From the NCBI GenBank assembly GCA_030037875.1, contig JASHPV010000007.1:31833-95832 (forward strand): a DNA stretch of 64,000 nt, in the 5' to 3' direction. Positions within the stretch are counted from its first letter, which is position 1; each line of letters opens with the position of its first letter. Origin of the DNA: Thermoplasmata archaeon. Its GTDB lineage: Archaea; Thermoplasmatota; Thermoplasmata; Lutacidiplasmatales; UBA184. A program made the position numbers and the translations under genes. Below are positions 44,007 to 52,940 of this stretch, piece by piece. Under the pieces are notes generated by a model. It had not been told where the DNA came from. It ran no database searches and was given only the letters and a program-made list of their open reading frames with translations.

Positions 44007-46016
44007 TCAACCTCCTCCGAGCGCCGGTATCGCGGGCACGATCACGTAGAGAAACACGAGGAAGACCGCGAGGCCGACCACGACGTAGGCCGCGTAGTCG
44101 AGCACCACGCCGGACTGGAGCCGGCGCAGCCGGATCGAGAGCTCGGAAAAGAGCCGTTCGAAGCCGTGGACGGTGCCGTCGATGATGTACTCGTCCACGA
44201 AGTCCAAGAACCGGGAGACCGCGTAGACGACCCGGAGGCCGAACCAGTCCACCGCGGTTTTGACGTAGTACCGCTCGAGCAGAAGCCGTCGAATCGGCTG
44301 GGCCGCCGAATCCTCCGCAAGGGAAAAGACGCGTCCGTTACCCCAGAGCACGTACGCGGTGAGAATCCCTCCCGCGCCGAGGCCCACGGAGACGACCGAG
44401 AGCAGGATGTCGGTGGTTGTGTACGTTGGCGGGACCCCCGGCGTGGCCGGGAATCCGACTCCCGCGGTGAACAGGCCCCCGATCTGAGGAACGAACACGA
44501 GCGCGCCTGCGAGGATGGCGAGCCCCGAGAGAATGAGGATCGGGACCGTCATGGTCCAGGGGGCCTCGTGCGCCGGGGGGAGAGTCGGGTCGCGCGGACG
44601 GTCGCCGGAGAAGGTGAGGAACCAGACCCGGAAAATGTAGTACGCCGTCATAAAAACGGTCGCGAAGGCCAGGACGAAGAACGGCCAGTACATCGGATGC
44701 GTCTGGGCCGCGGTGTAAACGCTCGAGAGGACGTCGTCCTTGCTGAAGAAGCCGGCGAGCGGAGGGATGCCGGCCAGGGATAACCCGCCGATCAGGAACC
44801 CGATCGACGTGATCCGGAGCGTCTTGCGGAGCCCGCCCATCTTGAACAGGTCCTGCGTGTCGACGGCATGGATCACCGCGCCGGCGGCGAGGAACAGGAG
44901 CGCCTTGAAGAACGCGTGGGTGAAGAGGTGGTACAACCCCACCATCGTGAACCCCGCGCCGATGGCGAGGACCATGTATCCTAGCTGCGAGACCGTCGAG
45001 TAGGCGATGACCCGTTTGATGTCACGGTTCACCATCGCCATCGAGGCGGCCCAGAACGTCGTGAAACCGCCGATCGCGACGATGGCGAACGAATCGGTGG
45101 CGCTGAACCCGATGAAGACCGAGGTGACCGCGAGGAGGTAGACCCCCGCTGCGACCATCGTGGCGGCGTGGATCAGGGCGCTGACGGTCGTGGGACCTTC
45201 CATCGCGTCGGGGAGCCAGACATCGAGGGGGAACTGGGCCGACTTCCCCGCCGCACCGCCGAGGATCAGGAGTCCGGCCAGGGTGAACAGGGTCGGATTC
45301 GGGGGGTGCAGGAGGGTCAGGAACGGTGCGCCATGGAAGACGAAGGGGAAGCCCGCCGCGGCCCATCCGAGGCCGGGTCCGGCGGTGGCGAACTGCTGGA
45401 AATAAATGTAGATCCCACCGAGGAACAGCACGTCTCCGACCCGCGTGACGAGGAACGCCTCCTTGGCCGCGCTCGCCGCGGCGGGGCGCTGGTAATAGAA
45501 CCCGATCAGGAAGTACGAGCAGACGCCAACCAGCTCCCAGAATAGGAAGAACTGGAGCAGGTTGTCCGCCAGCACGAGGCCAAGCATCGAGGCGAGGAAG
45601 AGCGAGAGCTCCGCGTAGTACCGGGGGAGGCCGGTGTCCCGGTGCATGTAGTCGACCGAGTAGAGCATCACGAGGAAACCGACCACCGTCACGACGATCA
45701 GCATGATCGCCGACAGCGGATCGACCAGGGTGCCCATCACGAGCGAGAATCCGTTGGGGAACGTGCCCGTCCCGTTCCCGGGCAGGGTGAACCAGTTGAA
45801 GCTCCGGTCGGTGTATGTTCCGGGCGACAGCATCTCCCCGACCGCGATCAGCACGCCGAGGACCATCGCCACGAAGGCGCCGCCGACGGCAACCCAGCCG
45901 CCCCATTCGAGCCGCCGCATCCGACGCCCGAACAGCCCAACGATAACGAACGCGATCGCCGGGGCCAGGGGGACGAGGAAGGCCCACGGGAATAGCGCGT
46001 TGAGGGGTCCGGACAT
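44007..46016 (-). CDS. nuoL: Complex I-like proton-pumping subunit L
   Basis: The distal antiporter-like subunit, 669 residues, with the long C-terminal amphipathic helix that braces the membrane arm. Key segments are FFLFWELVGVCSYFLIGFYYQRP, AQFPLDVWLPDAMEGPTTVSALIHAATMV and IKRVIAYSTVSQLGYMVLAIG. It starts at ATG 46016. Confidence 0.96.
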   Translation of the reverse strand: MSGPLNALFPWAFLVPLAPAIAFVIVGLFGRRMRRLEWGGWVAVGGAFVAMVLGVLIAVGEMLSPGTYTDRSFNWFTLPGNGTGTFPNGFSLVMGTLVDPLSAIMLIVVTVVGFLVMLYSVDYMHRDTGLPRYYAELSLFLASMLGLVLADNLLQFFLFWELVGVCSYFLIGFYYQRPAAASAAKEAFLVTRVGDVLFLGGIYIYFQQFATAGPGLGWAAAGFPFVFHGAPFLTLLHPPNPTLFTLAGLLILGGAAGKSAQFPLDVWLPDAMEGPTTVSALIHAATMVAAGVYLLAVTSVFIGFSATDSFAIVAIGGFTTFWAASMAMVNRDIKRVIAYSTVSQLGYMVLAIGAGFTMVGLYHLFTHAFFKALLFLAAGAVIHAVDTQDLFKMGGLRKTLRITSIGFLIGGLSLAGIPPLAGFFSKDDVLSSVYTAAQTHPMYWPFFVLAFATVFMTAYYIFRVWFLTFSGDRPRDPTLPPAHEAPWTMTVPILILSGLAILAGALVFVPQIGGLFTAGVGFPATPGVPPTYTTTDILLSVVSVGLGAGGILTAYVLWGNGRVFSLAEDSAAQPIRRLLLERYYVKTAVDWFGLRVVYAVSRFLDFVDEYIIDGTVHGFERLFSELSIRLRRLQSGVVLDYAAYVVVGLAVFLVFLYVIVPAIPALGGG

Positions 46017-46026
46017 CGTCGATTCC

Positions 46027-46350
46027 TCACAGCTTCAGGACGGTCGCCTCGGCGACGTTGATCGATCCACGGAGCCGGTTCAACGCGAGGACGATGGCGA
46101 GGCCTACTGCCACCTCGGTGGCGGCCAGTCCGATGAGGACCACCGCCACGGACTGCCCTTCGATGCCGTACCCGGGAACCCCGCCCCAGTACGCGCCGAA
46201 GACGACGAAGTTGAGGATCGCCGAGTTCATCGCGACCTCGATCGCGATCAAGAGGAGGATGAAATTGCGGCGCGTCAGGATCCCAAAGATGCCGATCCCG
46301 AGGAGGACCGCCGAGAGCGCGAGGAACCCCGCCAGCGGTAGGCCCGTCAC
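46027..46350 (-). CDS. nuoK: Complex I-like subunit K
   Basis: A 107-residue three-helix subunit of the membrane arm. It carries the conserved buried glutamates in LLLIAIEVAMNSAILNFV and AATEVAVGLAIVLAL. The GTG at 46350 overlaps the nuoJ stop by 4 nt. The upstream in-frame ATG at 46425 is rejected because it adds non-family residues. Confidence 0.94.
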   Translation of the reverse strand: MTGLPLAGFLALSAVLLGIGIFGILTRRNFILLLIAIEVAMNSAILNFVVFGAYWGGVPGYGIEGQSVAVVLIGLAATEVAVGLAIVLALNRLRGSINVAEATVLKL

Positions 46351-46835
46351 TCCCGTCCCTCCCGCACCAGGTAGATCGCTCCCGCGAGCGCCGGCAGCAT
46401 GACGAGGCCGAGCAGCAGGAGCCACGCGCCGTACTGGTTGAACAGCGCCGTCGACAAGGCACTAATCGTGAACCCGTAGACCTGGTTCGTCGAACTGGAG
46501 ATGGTCGAAGCCGCCGTCGCGAGTACGACCACGATAAGGAGGGCCAGCGCGACGGGGGCCGGCCCCAATCCCGTGGCCGCCTCGTGGGCGAAGATCCGCT
46601 TCCGGGTGACCATCACACCGAACAGCAGCAGGATCGTCACCGCGCCCGCGTAGACCCCGAGCTGGAGGGCGCCGAGGAACGGCGCCGACACGAGGAAGTA
46701 AAACCCGGCGAGGGAGACGAAGAACGCCGCCACCCAGATGATCGTGTGCACGAGCTCCCGGACCAAGAGGGCCGCCAGCGCGGTGACGGCGGCCGTGATC
46801 GCCAGGACGAAGAATGCGAGGACCTCAAGGATCAC
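46347..46835 (-). CDS. nuoJ: Complex I-like subunit J
   Basis: A 162-residue membrane subunit with five helices (ILEVLAFFVLAITAAVTALAA, IIWVAAFFVSLAGFYFLV, GVYAGAVTILLLFGVMV and two more). The GAVTILLLF segment is the usual kinked helix of the proton path. Start GTG 46835 overlaps the nuoI stop by 4 nt. Confidence 0.93.
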   Translation of the reverse strand: MILEVLAFFVLAITAAVTALAALLVRELVHTIIWVAAFFVSLAGFYFLVSAPFLGALQLGVYAGAVTILLLFGVMVTRKRIFAHEAATGLGPAPVALALLIVVVLATAASTISSSTNQVYGFTISALSTALFNQYGAWLLLLGLVMLPALAGAIYLVREGRE

Positions 46836-47623
46836 TGGCGAGTCCCCCAGAACAGACAGTCCTTGGGACAGACGCTGATGCAGGTGCCGCAGCGCACGCA
46901 GTCGGAATCGTTGATCACCGGCTCCTTCCAGATCCGCTTGGCGAGCTTCTCCCCAGGCTTCGGCGTCGGCTTGGGGATGTCGAGCATCGTGATGCACTGG
47001 GTCGGACAGTCGCGGGAACAGGCGTTGCAGCCGATGCAGATGGGCGGGTCGAGAAGGATCTGGTCCTCGTTCTTCGGCCGCTCGACCCGGATCGGGTTCA
47101 TCGGCAGCTTCGACTTGAAGACCTCAAACATCCTCGCCGGCGAGTAGACCATGTCCTCGCGCTTGTGGACCGACAGCTCGTAGCGCGTGGTCATCGAGAG
47201 ACAGCCCTCGGGGCACGCGTCGGAGCAGAACCCGCAGAAGGAGCACTTGCCGTAGTCGATCTGGGGGCACTTCTTGGGGTGCTTGGGGTCGCCGCCGGGA
47301 ACGGTGACCATCTCGATGCAGACGTCGGGGCAGCTGAACGCGCAGAGATTGCAGGAGATGCAGGTGTTGATGTTGAGGGCGTGCACGCCCCGGTAGTTGT
47401 CCCAGATCTCGCCGACGCCGATCGGCTTGCCGGAGGCCACGGCGACCTCCCCGCGGAACTTGGGGTCTTCGAGGCGCTCGAACGGGTAGATGATCGTCGA
47501 CGGCCGCCAGAGGCTCTTCGCGAACTGCCGCGCCGCGGTGGCGAGGGGACGCGTTACCCAGAGCAGCGGCCGCTGCTCCGTTCCCGGAATGGGCGCGGGC
47601 GCCTGGGCGCCGGACTCCGCCAT
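46832..47623 (-). CDS. nuoI: Complex I-like iron-sulfur subunit I with four 4Fe-4S motifs
   Basis: A ferredoxin-like subunit of 263 residues carrying electrons toward NuoB. Standard NuoI has two CxxCxxCxxxCP motifs; here four are readable: CISCNLCAFSCP, CSFCGFCSDACP, CIGCNACSRDCP and CVRCGTCISVCP. The second half (from about residue 195) is therefore an added two-cluster ferredoxin. Because the operon has no NuoE, F or G, the extra domain may be the docking site for the electron donor, probably ferredoxin. This is inference from domain content. ATG 47623 precedes a Pro-rich stretch. Confidence 0.93.
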   Translation of the reverse strand: MAESGAQAPAPIPGTEQRPLLWVTRPLATAARQFAKSLWRPSTIIYPFERLEDPKFRGEVAVASGKPIGVGEIWDNYRGVHALNINTCISCNLCAFSCPDVCIEMVTVPGGDPKHPKKCPQIDYGKCSFCGFCSDACPEGCLSMTTRYELSVHKREDMVYSPARMFEVFKSKLPMNPIRVERPKNEDQILLDPPICIGCNACSRDCPTQCITMLDIPKPTPKPGEKLAKRIWKEPVINDSDCVRCGTCISVCPKDCLFWGTRQ

Positions 47624-47627
47624 CGGG

Positions 47628-48758
47628 TCAGCCTCCCATGGACGGCACGCAGCCGAGGACCGGGAGACAGTGCGCCGCTACGACCAAGGCGGCGAGGATC
47701 ACGCTCAGGAGAGCCAGCGGAACCATCCGCATCCACCCGAGTCGGAGCAGTTGGTCGGTTCGCATCCGGGGCAGGGAGGCCCGGACCCAAACGAAGACCC
47801 CGAAGACGAGGTACACTTTCACCATGAACCAGACGATGCCGGCGAGCGGGAAGCTGGTCAGGACCGACGGGACGTAGCTGGGCAGCGTCCATCCGCCAAG
47901 GAACAGCAGCACCACGAGGATGCTGCCCACCAGGTATCGTACGTAGTCGGCGAGCATGAAGAACGCGAACAGCATGCCCCCGTACTCGGTGTTCCAGCCC
48001 TCGACGAGTTCCGCCTCCGCCTCGGGAAGGTCGAACGGGATTCGTTCCATCTCGGCGAGCATGCCGGTGAGGAACACGATGAGGGCCAGGAACAGCGGCG
48101 CCCAGAACCAGTAGTTCCGTTGTTCCATCACGATCGTCGTGAGGTCGAACGAACCGGCGAGGACGACGACGGCCACGACGGCGAGGAGGATCGGCACCTC
48201 GTAGGCGATCATCTGGGCGGCCGAGCGCATCCCGCCGATCAGGGCGTACTTGTTGTTGCTCGCCCAGGCGCCGAGGAAGATGAAGAGCGGGGCGAAGGAG
48301 AAGATCACGAGGGCGAGCAGGAGCGTCAGCGGGAGCGAACCCCCGTTCCATCCGGTCGAGATGGGCAGGATGGCGAAGATCACGAGCGACGTGACCAAGT
48401 AGGCGGTCGGGGAGAGCCAGAAACCGAGCTCATCGGCCTGGGTGGGACGGACGGTATCCTTCCGGAAGAGCTTGAGCCCGTCGGCAAAGTTCTGGAGCAG
48501 GCCCGCGAAGCCCACGTGCATCGCGCCCCGCCGGTCCATGAACCGACCCAGAAGCTTCCGTTCCCACCAGATCAGCACGATCACGTTGATCATGCTCGCC
48601 CCGAGCAGGATCGCCGAGAAGATCAGGGCCGTCAGGCCGAGCACGACGTCCCCCGACGTGAGCCAGCCTTTCACCGGGGGCGGGAAGACATAGGCGATAT
48701 GCGCGAGAAGCCACGCGGCGATCGTGTCGGAGACCGAGAAGAGCGAGGCAGACGACAT
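47628..48758 (-). CDS. nuoH: Complex I-like subunit H
   Basis: The 376-residue membrane subunit at the junction with the peripheral arm and quinone pocket. Typical segments are WWERKLLGRFMDRRGAMHVG, LQNFADGLKLFRKD, AEMERIPFDLPEAEAELVEGWNTEYGGM and the arginine-rich loop RASLPRMRTDQLLRLGW. Eight or nine helices are predicted. Starts at ATG 48758, 6 bp after nuoD. Confidence 0.95.
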   Translation of the reverse strand: MSSASLFSVSDTIAAWLLAHIAYVFPPPVKGWLTSGDVVLGLTALIFSAILLGASMINVIVLIWWERKLLGRFMDRRGAMHVGFAGLLQNFADGLKLFRKDTVRPTQADELGFWLSPTAYLVTSLVIFAILPISTGWNGGSLPLTLLLALVIFSFAPLFIFLGAWASNNKYALIGGMRSAAQMIAYEVPILLAVVAVVVLAGSFDLTTIVMEQRNYWFWAPLFLALIVFLTGMLAEMERIPFDLPEAEAELVEGWNTEYGGMLFAFFMLADYVRYLVGSILVVLLFLGGWTLPSYVPSVLTSFPLAGIVWFMVKVYLVFGVFVWVRASLPRMRTDQLLRLGWMRMVPLALLSVILAALVVAAHCLPVLGCVPSMGG

Positions 48759-48764
48759 ACGATT

Positions 48765-49910
48765 CTACCGGTCGCACTCCCCGACGCACACGTCGACGCT
48801 GCCCATGATCGGCGGAATGTCGGCCACGCGGTAGCCGGGTAGATAGCGCTTCGCCGCCCAGATGTTGATCAGCACCGGCGACCGGAACTTCACCCGGTAC
48901 GGGTGCTCGCCCCCATCGTTCACGATGTAGGCGCCGGCCTCTCCGTGGGGTTCCTCCACCATCGAGAAGCCCAGTCCGGTCGGGTAGTTCCGCTTCAGCA
49001 GGTACGCCTCGTTCCCGACCGGCGCGTAGGGCGCGCCGAGCCACCGGGGGAGCTGCGAGGCCATGACCGGTCCGGGATTGTCATCCAGCCAGTCGAGGCA
49101 TTGACGGATGATCTTGACCGCCTGTCGCATCTCCTCCATGCGCACGAGGTATCGCCCCGTCACGTCCGCCGTGTTCGCCGTGGCGACATCGAACTGGAGC
49201 TGGCCGTACACGGAGTACGGCCGGTCCTTCCGGAGGTCCCGCCGAGAGCCTGCGGACCGGAGCATCGGTCCGGTGACACCATAGGCGATGGCATCCTCGG
49301 CCGAGAGCAGACCGAGCCCATCGCAGCGTTCCCGGAAGATCGTGGACGAGAGACATAGCCGGTCGTACTCGACGAACCGGTCCATCAGCCAGTCGACGAC
49401 CTGTCGGCATCGCGCCGTGAACCCGAGCGGCAGGTCGTTCCGGACCCCGCCGACACGCATGTACTCGTACGTCAGGCGCCCGCCGGTGTACGTCTGGAAC
49501 AGGTCCAGGATCAGGTCCCGGTCCCGCATCCCGTACAGGAAGGGGGTCGTCAGGCCAAGGTCTTGGACGAACGCGGCGTACCACATCAGGTGGCTCCCGA
49601 TGCGCTGGAGTTCCGCCGACAGGACACGGATGTACTCGGCCCGTTCGGGCGGGACGATGTGCAGCGCCTCTTCCGCCGCGATGATGAACAGGTGCTCCCA
49701 CGAAAGGCCCGCCACGTAGCAGGTCCGGTCCATGAGCGTGATGATCTCGTTGTAGTGCCGGTCCTCGGAGATCTTCTCGATCCCGCGGTGGAGGAACCCC
49801 ATCTCGGGGTCGACGTCCTTGATGATCTCTCCCTCGATCCGCACCCGGAGGTTCCAGAGACCGTGCGTCATGGGGTGTTGCGGCCCCATGTTGACCCACA
49901 TCTCAGTCAC
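48765..49910 (-). CDS. nuoD: Complex I-like subunit D (49-kDa type)
   Basis: A 381-residue quinone-site subunit related to the large subunit of NiFe hydrogenases. It has NMGPQHPMTHG at the N-terminus, DPEMGFLHRGIEK, GLSWEHLFIIAAEEAL and ESLVGECDR-like CVGECDR at the end. The nickel ligands of hydrogenases are absent, as expected for complex I. GTG 49910 overlaps the nuoC stop; ATG 49901 is an alternative. The C- and D-type genes are separate rather than fused. Confidence 0.95.
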   Translation of the reverse strand: MTEMWVNMGPQHPMTHGLWNLRVRIEGEIIKDVDPEMGFLHRGIEKISEDRHYNEIITLMDRTCYVAGLSWEHLFIIAAEEALHIVPPERAEYIRVLSAELQRIGSHLMWYAAFVQDLGLTTPFLYGMRDRDLILDLFQTYTGGRLTYEYMRVGGVRNDLPLGFTARCRQVVDWLMDRFVEYDRLCLSSTIFRERCDGLGLLSAEDAIAYGVTGPMLRSAGSRRDLRKDRPYSVYGQLQFDVATANTADVTGRYLVRMEEMRQAVKIIRQCLDWLDDNPGPVMASQLPRWLGAPYAPVGNEAYLLKRNYPTGLGFSMVEEPHGEAGAYIVNDGGEHPYRVKFRSPVLINIWAAKRYLPGYRVADIPPIMGSVDVCVGECDR

Positions 49911-50379
49911 TGCGCACCTTCACCTCCAGGTCCTCGGGCTCGTGGATCTTGAACGACCGCAGGAGCGGATGGTAGGCGTATCCCTCGGGCATGAAGATCC
50001 GTCGAAGGTCCGGGTGACCCTCGAACCGGACGCCGACGAGGTCCCAGGCTTCGCGTTCGTGGGCGTTGGCCGACGGCCAGATCGGCACCGCGCTCGCGAT
50101 GGTAGGCGCGTCCGGCGGAAGATTCGTCGACAGCAGCACATAAACGAGATCCGCGTCCGACCAGAGCACGTAGAACACCTCGCGGTGATCGACCCAGTCG
50201 GTCGCTCCCACCATCGTGAGATGGACGAACTTCAGGTCGTCCCGGAACGCCCGGAACAGCTCCAAGGCGATCGTGGAATCGAACCGCACGCGACCCAGCA
50301 GTCCGGGAAACGCGTCGACGCCGAGGATCCGGTCCCCGAACCTCGCCGTGAGGCTCGCGGCCAGTTCGTCCCTCTTCAC
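49903..50379 (-). CDS. nuoC: Complex I-like subunit C (30-kDa type)
   Basis: A 158-residue peripheral-arm protein. Family marks are EVFYVLWSD, SAVPIWPSANAHEREAWDLVGVRFEGHPDLRRIFMPE and the final YAYHPLLRSFKI. GTG 50379 is preferred as start; TTG 50415 also reads in frame but adds a Gly-rich extension. The end overlaps the start of nuoD. Confidence 0.92.
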   Translation of the reverse strand: MKRDELAASLTARFGDRILGVDAFPGLLGRVRFDSTIALELFRAFRDDLKFVHLTMVGATDWVDHREVFYVLWSDADLVYVLLSTNLPPDAPTIASAVPIWPSANAHEREAWDLVGVRFEGHPDLRRIFMPEGYAYHPLLRSFKIHEPEDLEVKVRSD

Positions 50380-50422
50380 GGTCCGTCCCGTTCCCCCTGA
50401 GTTCCGAACCCCCAATCCGGGG

Positions 50423-51046
50423 CTACGCGCCGCGCTCCTTGATCAGTTGTTCCAGCCGGAGGATTCCGTCAAGCATGTTCTCGGGTCGGGGCGGGCAGCC
50501 CGCGATGTAGACGTCCACCGGAATGAGTTTGTCGACGCCCGGAACCACCGAGTACGCGGTCCGGAAAGGGCCGCCCCCCGTCGCGCAGTTACCCATGGCG
50601 ATGGCCCACTTGGGCTCGGGCATCTGCTCGTAGAGCGTGATCAGCTTGTGAGCCACTTTCCACGTGACCGTTCCGTTGACGATGAGCAGGTCGCACTGAC
50701 GAGGGGAGGAGCGCGGGACGACCCCGAAACGCTCCGCGTCCCACCGGGCACCGAAGGCCGCGGCGAACTCGATCGCGCAGCACGCAAGCCCCCAGTGCAG
50801 CGGGAAGAGCGAGTTCCGGCCGGCCCAGTTGAAGACCGGCCGGATGAGCTTCCCCTCCGCCTGCTCTTTGAGCAGCGAACTCAGCGCTTCCTTGGCGGCC
50901 GGGATGAATTCTCGGGCGCGAAGGGTCTCGATCTCGACGAAGGGGACCCCGGGCTGTCCGATGACCTCGAGCGGCATGTCCGCGATCTGCGCCGGCGCCG
51001 CCGGGGGGTTGCCGGCTTTCGGAGCGGCGGGGACCTGCCCGCTCAT
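50423..51046 (-). CDS. nuoB: Complex I-like iron-sulfur subunit B
   Basis: The 207-residue subunit that carries cluster N2, the last electron carrier before the quinone. The ligands are in GLACCAIEFAAA (two adjacent Cys), GNCATGGGPF and AGCPPRPENMLDG. The start ATG 51046 overlaps the nuoA stop by 4 nt. The first 40 residues are a Pro/Ala-rich extension. Confidence 0.95.
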   Translation of the reverse strand: MSGQVPAAPKAGNPPAAPAQIADMPLEVIGQPGVPFVEIETLRAREFIPAAKEALSSLLKEQAEGKLIRPVFNWAGRNSLFPLHWGLACCAIEFAAAFGARWDAERFGVVPRSSPRQCDLLIVNGTVTWKVAHKLITLYEQMPEPKWAIAMGNCATGGGPFRTAYSVVPGVDKLIPVDVYIAGCPPRPENMLDGILRLEQLIKERGA

Positions 51047-51408
51047 ATCACGAGCCTCCGCTCGCCCACCAGCGCGTAATAGATTCCGACAATGGCCAGA
51101 GCGGTGAAGCCGAAAACGATGAGCGTGGGAAGCCACGCGTCGTTGACCGTACGATAGTTCACGCCCCAGAGGGCGAGGACGAAACCGATCACATCGACCG
51201 CGACGAAGACGATCGCGAAGGTGTAGTGCTGCGTCGGGAAGTCGATCTGGGTTTCGCCTTCCGGTTCCTCTCCCGACTCGTAGGTTGTATACTGAAGGTA
51301 CGCGCGTCGTCGCTTGGCGCCGAACGTCTTGTTGGCGATGATCGACCCGACGCCGAACGCGCTGGCGACCAGCGCGAAGACGAGAAAGGTGGTGACTCCG
51401 GCCCCCAT
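51043..51408 (-). CDS. nuoA: Complex I-like subunit A
   Basis: A 121-residue membrane subunit with three helices (FLVFALVASAFGVGSII, FAIVFVAVDVIGFVLALW, TLIVFGFTALAIVGIYYAL), and YTTYESGEEPEGE at the matrix-like loop, matching the family's YECG region except that the usual Cys is replaced by Ser. ATG 51408 is preceded by a purine-rich GGAAGGA at about 8 nt; GTG 51435 would be leaderless. It opens the operon nuoABCDHIJKLMN, 11 genes, all in one direction. Confidence 0.92.
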   Translation of the reverse strand: MGAGVTTFLVFALVASAFGVGSIIANKTFGAKRRRAYLQYTTYESGEEPEGETQIDFPTQHYTFAIVFVAVDVIGFVLALWGVNYRTVNDAWLPTLIVFGFTALAIVGIYYALVGERRLVI

Positions 51409-51460
51409 TTTCCGTCCTTCCTTCGGCTCGCCCACGCAGCCGGTGTTTCGAACCGTCTGG

Positions 51461-51470
51461 CTTTATTTAA
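51461..51470. promoter_or_regulatory. Shared TATA region between nuo operon and acylphosphatase gene
   Basis: CTTTATTTAA is the most AT-rich stretch nearby. It lies 26 nt before the acylphosphatase GTG 51491 and, read on the minus strand as TTAAATAAAG, about 30 nt before GTG 51435 and 57 nt before ATG 51408 of nuoA. One box may serve both directions. Confidence 0.6.
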
Positions 51471-51490
51471 GGTCCGAGGGGTGTTAAGGC

Positions 51491-51766
51491 GTGACTCTCA
51501 CGCGGATACGGTTCCGGTTCATCGGCCGGGTGCAGGGAGTGAACTTCCGGCAATTCGTACGAAACCTTTCCGGTCCGCTCGGCATCGGGGGGTTTGTGCG
51601 CAACCGGCTGGATGGCTCGGTCGAGGCCGAGCTCGAGGGAGAACCAGCCGCCATCAACGAACTCGTCCGAGCGCTCCACGAGGAGCACCCGCTCGCCCGG
51701 ATCGAACGGGTCGACCGGGAGGAGATTCCGGTCGAAGGGAGCCCGCCCCCGGTGCAGGTCCGCTGA
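51491..51766 (+). CDS. acyP: Acylphosphatase
   Basis: A 91-residue enzyme that hydrolyses acyl phosphates such as acetyl phosphate. The catalytic Arg is in GRVQGVNFRQFV, and the catalytic Asn in GFVRNRLDGSVEAELEG. The length and beta-alpha-beta pattern are standard. GTG 51491 is 26 nt from the TATA box, fitting a leaderless mRNA. It is convergent with the hydratase gene. Confidence 0.93.
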   Translation: MTLTRIRFRFIGRVQGVNFRQFVRNLSGPLGIGGFVRNRLDGSVEAELEGEPAAINELVRALHEEHPLARIERVDREEIPVEGSPPPVQVR

Positions 51767-51774
51767 GGCGTCGG

Positions 51775-52593
51775 CTAGGGAGTCGAATCCTCGGGGGATG
51801 GAAAGTCCGGCTTGCGCTTCTCGCCAAAGGCCACGATGCCTTCGGCGATTTCCGGACCCCCTGCCACTTCGGTGGCGTAGCGGCGCTCGAGCGCTAGTTG
51901 GCTCTCCAGGCTCGCCCCGTACGACGTGACGAGAAGGTGCTTGAGTGCGGCGTAGGCCAAGGTCGGTCCACTGGCCAGCTCGGTGGCTTTTGCCCAGGCC
52001 CGCACCTCGAGCTCCTCCGGCGCCACGACCTCCGATACAAGCCCTAGGCTCAGGGCCCGGTCGGCCTTGACACGGCTGGAGGAGAAGAACAGCTCCTGGG
52101 CGACCCCGGTCCCAACGAAGTGCGGCAGGAAGAACGTGAGTCCGCCATCGGGGACGGCGCCTAGGTCTCCGAACGCCGGTACGAGGACCGCGTTGGTCGA
52201 AGCGACCCGCCAATCGCAGGCCAGCGCGAGCGATAAACCTCCTCCCGCCGCGACGCCGGGAATCGATGCCACGACCGGCTTCTTCATCTCGAGAAGTTCG
52301 CGGACCGTCAACTCCAGCTCGCCGGTCAGATCATAGAAGAGGCGCGCGAGGTCTCCCGCGTCCAGATGCTCCCGCATCGACGAGACATCTCCTCCGGCCG
52401 AGAAGGCTCCCCCCGCCCCCGTGAGGATGATGGCCCGAATCGCCGGGTCGTGGGCCGCGCTCTGTAGCGAACGGCGCAGCAATCTCACCGAATCCGGGTC
52501 GAGCGCGTTGAGCTTCTCCGGCCGAGAGATTCGGATTTGGCAGACCGCGTCCCGGCGGTCGACTTGGATAGTGGTCGCTTCTGTGTCGCTCAC
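51775..52593 (-). CDS. Enoyl-CoA hydratase/isomerase family protein
   Basis: A 272-residue crotonase-fold enzyme. The oxyanion-hole segments are AFSAGGDVSSMRE and IPGVAAGGGLSLALACDWRVAS; the usual catalytic glutamates of hydratases appear altered (GDLGAVPDGGLTFFLP has Asp and Gly where many have Glu), so isomerase, hydratase or another crotonase activity is possible. GTG 52593 is preferred with a weak AT-rich element about 25 nt upstream; GTG 52638 would add 15 residues. No other fatty-acid-degradation genes are nearby. Confidence 0.88.
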   Translation of the reverse strand: MSDTEATTIQVDRRDAVCQIRISRPEKLNALDPDSVRLLRRSLQSAAHDPAIRAIILTGAGGAFSAGGDVSSMREHLDAGDLARLFYDLTGELELTVRELLEMKKPVVASIPGVAAGGGLSLALACDWRVASTNAVLVPAFGDLGAVPDGGLTFFLPHFVGTGVAQELFFSSSRVKADRALSLGLVSEVVAPEELEVRAWAKATELASGPTLAYAALKHLLVTSYGASLESQLALERRYATEVAGGPEIAEGIVAFGEKRKPDFPSPEDSTP

Positions 52594-52689
52594 GGCAAGG
52601 TCGATGCCGTGACGGTTCTTAGGGTAGCCGGCACCCACGTGCTCCGAGACCGGACGGGCCCGACTCGGGGAGTGGGTCCGACCCGGCCG

Positions 52690-52917
52690 TTACACGCCGT
52701 GCGGGTAGAGCTCCGAGATCAGCGCCAGGGTGCCCGGCGCACTATATCCGGCACGGGCAACTACGCGGTCCGCGGTTCGTATTCGGCGAAACCCAACGAA
52801 CCGATGGGTCAGAACGAACAGGATCGAGTGCGTCTTCATCGTCAGGGCGACGACGGCGCCTTGGGGCTCGACCAAGACCTTCACCGCTCGTCGTTCGGAG
52901 ATCCACCGTCGGGCCAC
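52690..52917 (-). CDS. Possible small basic protein, unknown function
   Basis: A 75-residue frame without recognised family. It reads with hydrophobic strands (VKVLVEPQGAVVAL, HSILFVLTHRFVGFRRI) and a basic N-terminus, and is compatible with a small beta fold. The GTG at 52917 lies 27 nt from a strong TATA box, the same spacing as proven-looking leaderless genes here, which is the main evidence for it. A longer in-frame form to 52971 exists. No paralogue or partner is visible. Confidence 0.45.
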   Translation of the reverse strand: MARRWISERRAVKVLVEPQGAVVALTMKTHSILFVLTHRFVGFRRIRTADRVVARAGYSAPGTLALISELYPHGV

Positions 52918-52940
52918 ACAGGCCCTACGTCGTGGGGGGG

